Source: an uncultured Verrucomicrobiota bacterium (GTDB taxonomy: Bacteria > Verrucomicrobiota > Kiritimatiellia > RFP12 > UBA1067). From it: a stretch of 6,350 nucleotides of DNA. Position 1 is the first letter of the stretch; every line of letters begins with the position of its first letter. Below are positions 5,642-6,350 of the stretch, in pieces. The translations under genes and the position numbers were made by a program. Where the stretch lies: assembly GCA_946628745.1 (NCBI GenBank), contig CAMOXA010000095.1, positions 1 to 6,350 on the forward strand, in the 5' to 3' direction. The notes beneath the pieces are model-generated. The model did not search any database and had not been told where the DNA came from. It saw nothing but the letters and a program-made list of their open reading frames with translations.

Positions 5642-5878
5642 TTACCCCTCGATGATGCTGACGACCTTGCCGTCCTTGAGGAACTTGACCTTGCCGTCCT
5701 TGAGGGCGAAAAGAGTGAAGTCGCGGCCCTGACCGACATTCTTGCCGGGATGGATCTTCGTGCCGCGCTGGCGGACGATGATCGAGCCTGCCTTGAGGAC
5801 CTGGCCATCGTAAGCTTTGACGCCGAGGTATTTCGGGTTGGAATCGCGGCCATTGCGCGCAGATGCAGAACTTGCCAT
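5642..5878 (-). CDS. rpmA: Large ribosomal subunit protein bL27
   Basis: The 78-residue protein carries the L27 signature GSIIVRQRGTKIHPGKNVG at about 31-49 and the GRDFTLFALKDGKVKF segment near 51-66. L27 sits near the peptidyl-transferase centre of the 50S subunit, and its N-terminal tail reaches the tRNA acceptor ends. Here the tail is odd: MASSASARNGRDS, compared with the usual MAHKKxGGSTRNGRDS. It is three residues shorter and lacks the His-Lys-Lys. The start is secure, because AAGGAGG (5886-5892) lies 7 bases before the ATG. It follows rplU by 16 bases, the classic rplU-rpmA pair. The usual obg/cgtA partner is not downstream here. Confidence 0.97.
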   Translation of the reverse strand: MASSASARNGRDSNPKYLGVKAYDGQVLKAGSIIVRQRGTKIHPGKNVGQGRDFTLFALKDGKVKFLKDGKVVSIIEG

Positions 5879-5894
5879 AGTGACGCCTCCTTAC

Positions 5895-6209
5895 TTACGC
5901 GATAGCCTTGACTGTTGCGACCGTGAGCGACTGGCGGTGGCCAACGAGACGGCGGCTGCCTTTGCGGCGCTTCGCCTTGAAGTTGATCACCTTCTTGCCG
6001 CGCTTCTGTCCGTCAATGGACAGAGTGACCTTCGCGCCTTCCACATACGGGGCGCCGACCTTGAGGGTCGTCCCGTCGCTTACGGCGCATACGGTCTCCA
6101 GGACAGCGTCCTGGCCAACCTCGACCGAGAGCTTTTCAATCTCGATCTTGTCGCCGACGTGAACAAGCACCTGCTTGCCGCCGGTTTCTAGAACAGCATA
6201 TGCTTCCAT
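5895..6209 (-). CDS. rplU: Large ribosomal subunit protein bL21
   Basis: The 104-residue protein matches the length of bL21 (about 103). The N-terminus has YAVLETGGKQ (4-13) followed by the HVGDKIEIEKL segment. The basic C-terminus FKAKRRKGSRRLVGHRQ, followed by TVATVKAI, is typical of the L21 signature region and binds 23S rRNA. A purine-rich AAGGA lies about 7 bases upstream of the ATG. It is the first gene after a strong promoter and is followed 16 bases later by rpmA, so the two are co-transcribed. The 61-base leader contains a hairpin that might serve in autoregulation. Confidence 0.97.
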   Translation of the reverse strand: MEAYAVLETGGKQVLVHVGDKIEIEKLSVEVGQDAVLETVCAVSDGTTLKVGAPYVEGAKVTLSIDGQKRGKKVINFKAKRRKGSRRLVGHRQSLTVATVKAIA

Positions 6210-6237
6210 TGTTTTTTCCTTTTCTTCCGCTTTCCAT

Positions 6238-6259
6238 GTGCGAAGATTCTGCCCCGCAC
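6238..6259 (-). promoter_or_regulatory. Leader hairpin of rplU (possible ribosomal-protein autoregulatory element)
   Basis: In the RNA, GTGCGGGG (6252-6259) pairs with CTTCGCAC (6238-6245) around a 6-base loop, giving 8 pairs including two G-U. It lies between the predicted start of transcription near 6270 and the rplU ATG. L21 leaders with regulatory hairpins are known in other bacteria. I cannot show homology to them, so the function is inference. Confidence 0.35.
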
Positions 6260-6276
6260 GAAAAACAGGAATGCAT

Positions 6277-6306
6277 AGTATACCGAAAATGGGCCCTTGA
6301 TGTCAA
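6277..6306 (-). promoter_or_regulatory. Sigma70-type promoter for rplU-rpmA
   Basis: A perfect TTGACA (6301-6306) and TATACT (6277-6282) are separated by 18 bases on the minus strand. The start of transcription would be near 6270, about 61 bases before the rplU ATG. Its strength suits ribosomal-protein expression. It may also feed tcdA and sdaA, since no strong terminator is seen after rpmA. Confidence 0.8.
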
Positions 6307-6327
6307 TAGGGTCTGGATGGTATTTGC

Positions 6328-6350
6328 AAAAAAAAATTGGTTACGCCCCC
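6328..6350 (-). terminator. Possible 3' half of an intrinsic terminator of an upstream gene, cut by the window edge
   Basis: On the minus strand the window opens with GGGGGCGTAACCAA followed immediately by nine T's (6328-6336). This looks like the second stem arm and U-tract of a terminator whose first arm lies outside the window. A tRNA 3' end (ending ACCA) followed by T's is an alternative. The 141 bases from 6210 to 6350 hold this, the promoter and the leader, and no coding frame that I can support. Confidence 0.35.

Noticed and set aside
6337..6350. 3' end of a tRNA gene (ends ACCA on the minus strand)
   Set aside because: Only 14 bases are visible and the implied acceptor 5' arm (TACGCCC) would be unusual. 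A half terminator followed by nine T's is the simpler reading.
1..6350. CRISPR array, insertion sequence, phage or toxin-antitoxin system
   Set aside because: No regularly spaced repeats, transposase motifs, terminal repeats or small toxin-like gene pairs were seen. All space is taken by the genes and short control regions described.

Overview
The window is about 6.3 kb of fairly GC-rich bacterial DNA, densely coded, with every recognisable gene on the minus strand. Transcription therefore runs from high to low coordinates. The mix of genes resembles the Kiritimatiellota/Lentisphaerota side of the PVC superphylum, possibly a gut-type carbohydrate degrader. It includes an NPCBM plus Ig-like domain protein of the kind found at the N-terminus of GH27 enzymes, a secreted GH5 enzyme, a U32-like protein, and a single-chain L-serine dehydratase of the type common in Bacteroidota. 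The phylum is an inference from gene types only.

Reading in the direction of transcription: at 6277-6306 there is a good sigma70-type promoter, followed by a short leader with a hairpin, then rplU (L21) and rpmA (L27). These are followed by a ThiF/MoeB-family gene of the TcdA type and by an iron-sulfur L-serine dehydratase. tcdA and the dehydratase overlap by ATGA. No convincing terminator separates rpmA from tcdA, so the four genes may form one transcription unit.

A second promoter (3687-3715), overlapped by an inverted repeat, starts a three-gene unit. It encodes a membrane-anchored coiled-coil protein with a Gly/Arg-rich tail, a U32-like TIM-barrel protein with a C-terminal cysteine cluster, and a secreted GH5 glycosidase. 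Both junctions overlap (TGATG and ATGA), so the three are probably translationally coupled. A third promoter with a perfect TATAAT (752-780) drives a secreted NPCBM-containing protein that runs off the left edge, probably the N-terminus of a GH27 alpha-galactosidase. The two secreted carbohydrate-active proteins fit a polysaccharide-degrading role.

The most unusual points are: (1) tcdA homology continues in frame about 22 codons upstream of its only ATG, with no canonical start codon anywhere in that frame back to the start of rpmA; (2) L27 has a shortened, Ser/Ala-rich N-terminal tail without the usual His-Lys-Lys; (3) the coiled-coil/U32-like/GH5 coupled trio. I see no CRISPR array, insertion sequence, complete RNA gene or clear novel defence system. 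No gene-free stretch exceeds 300 bases; the longest is the 141 bases at the right edge.
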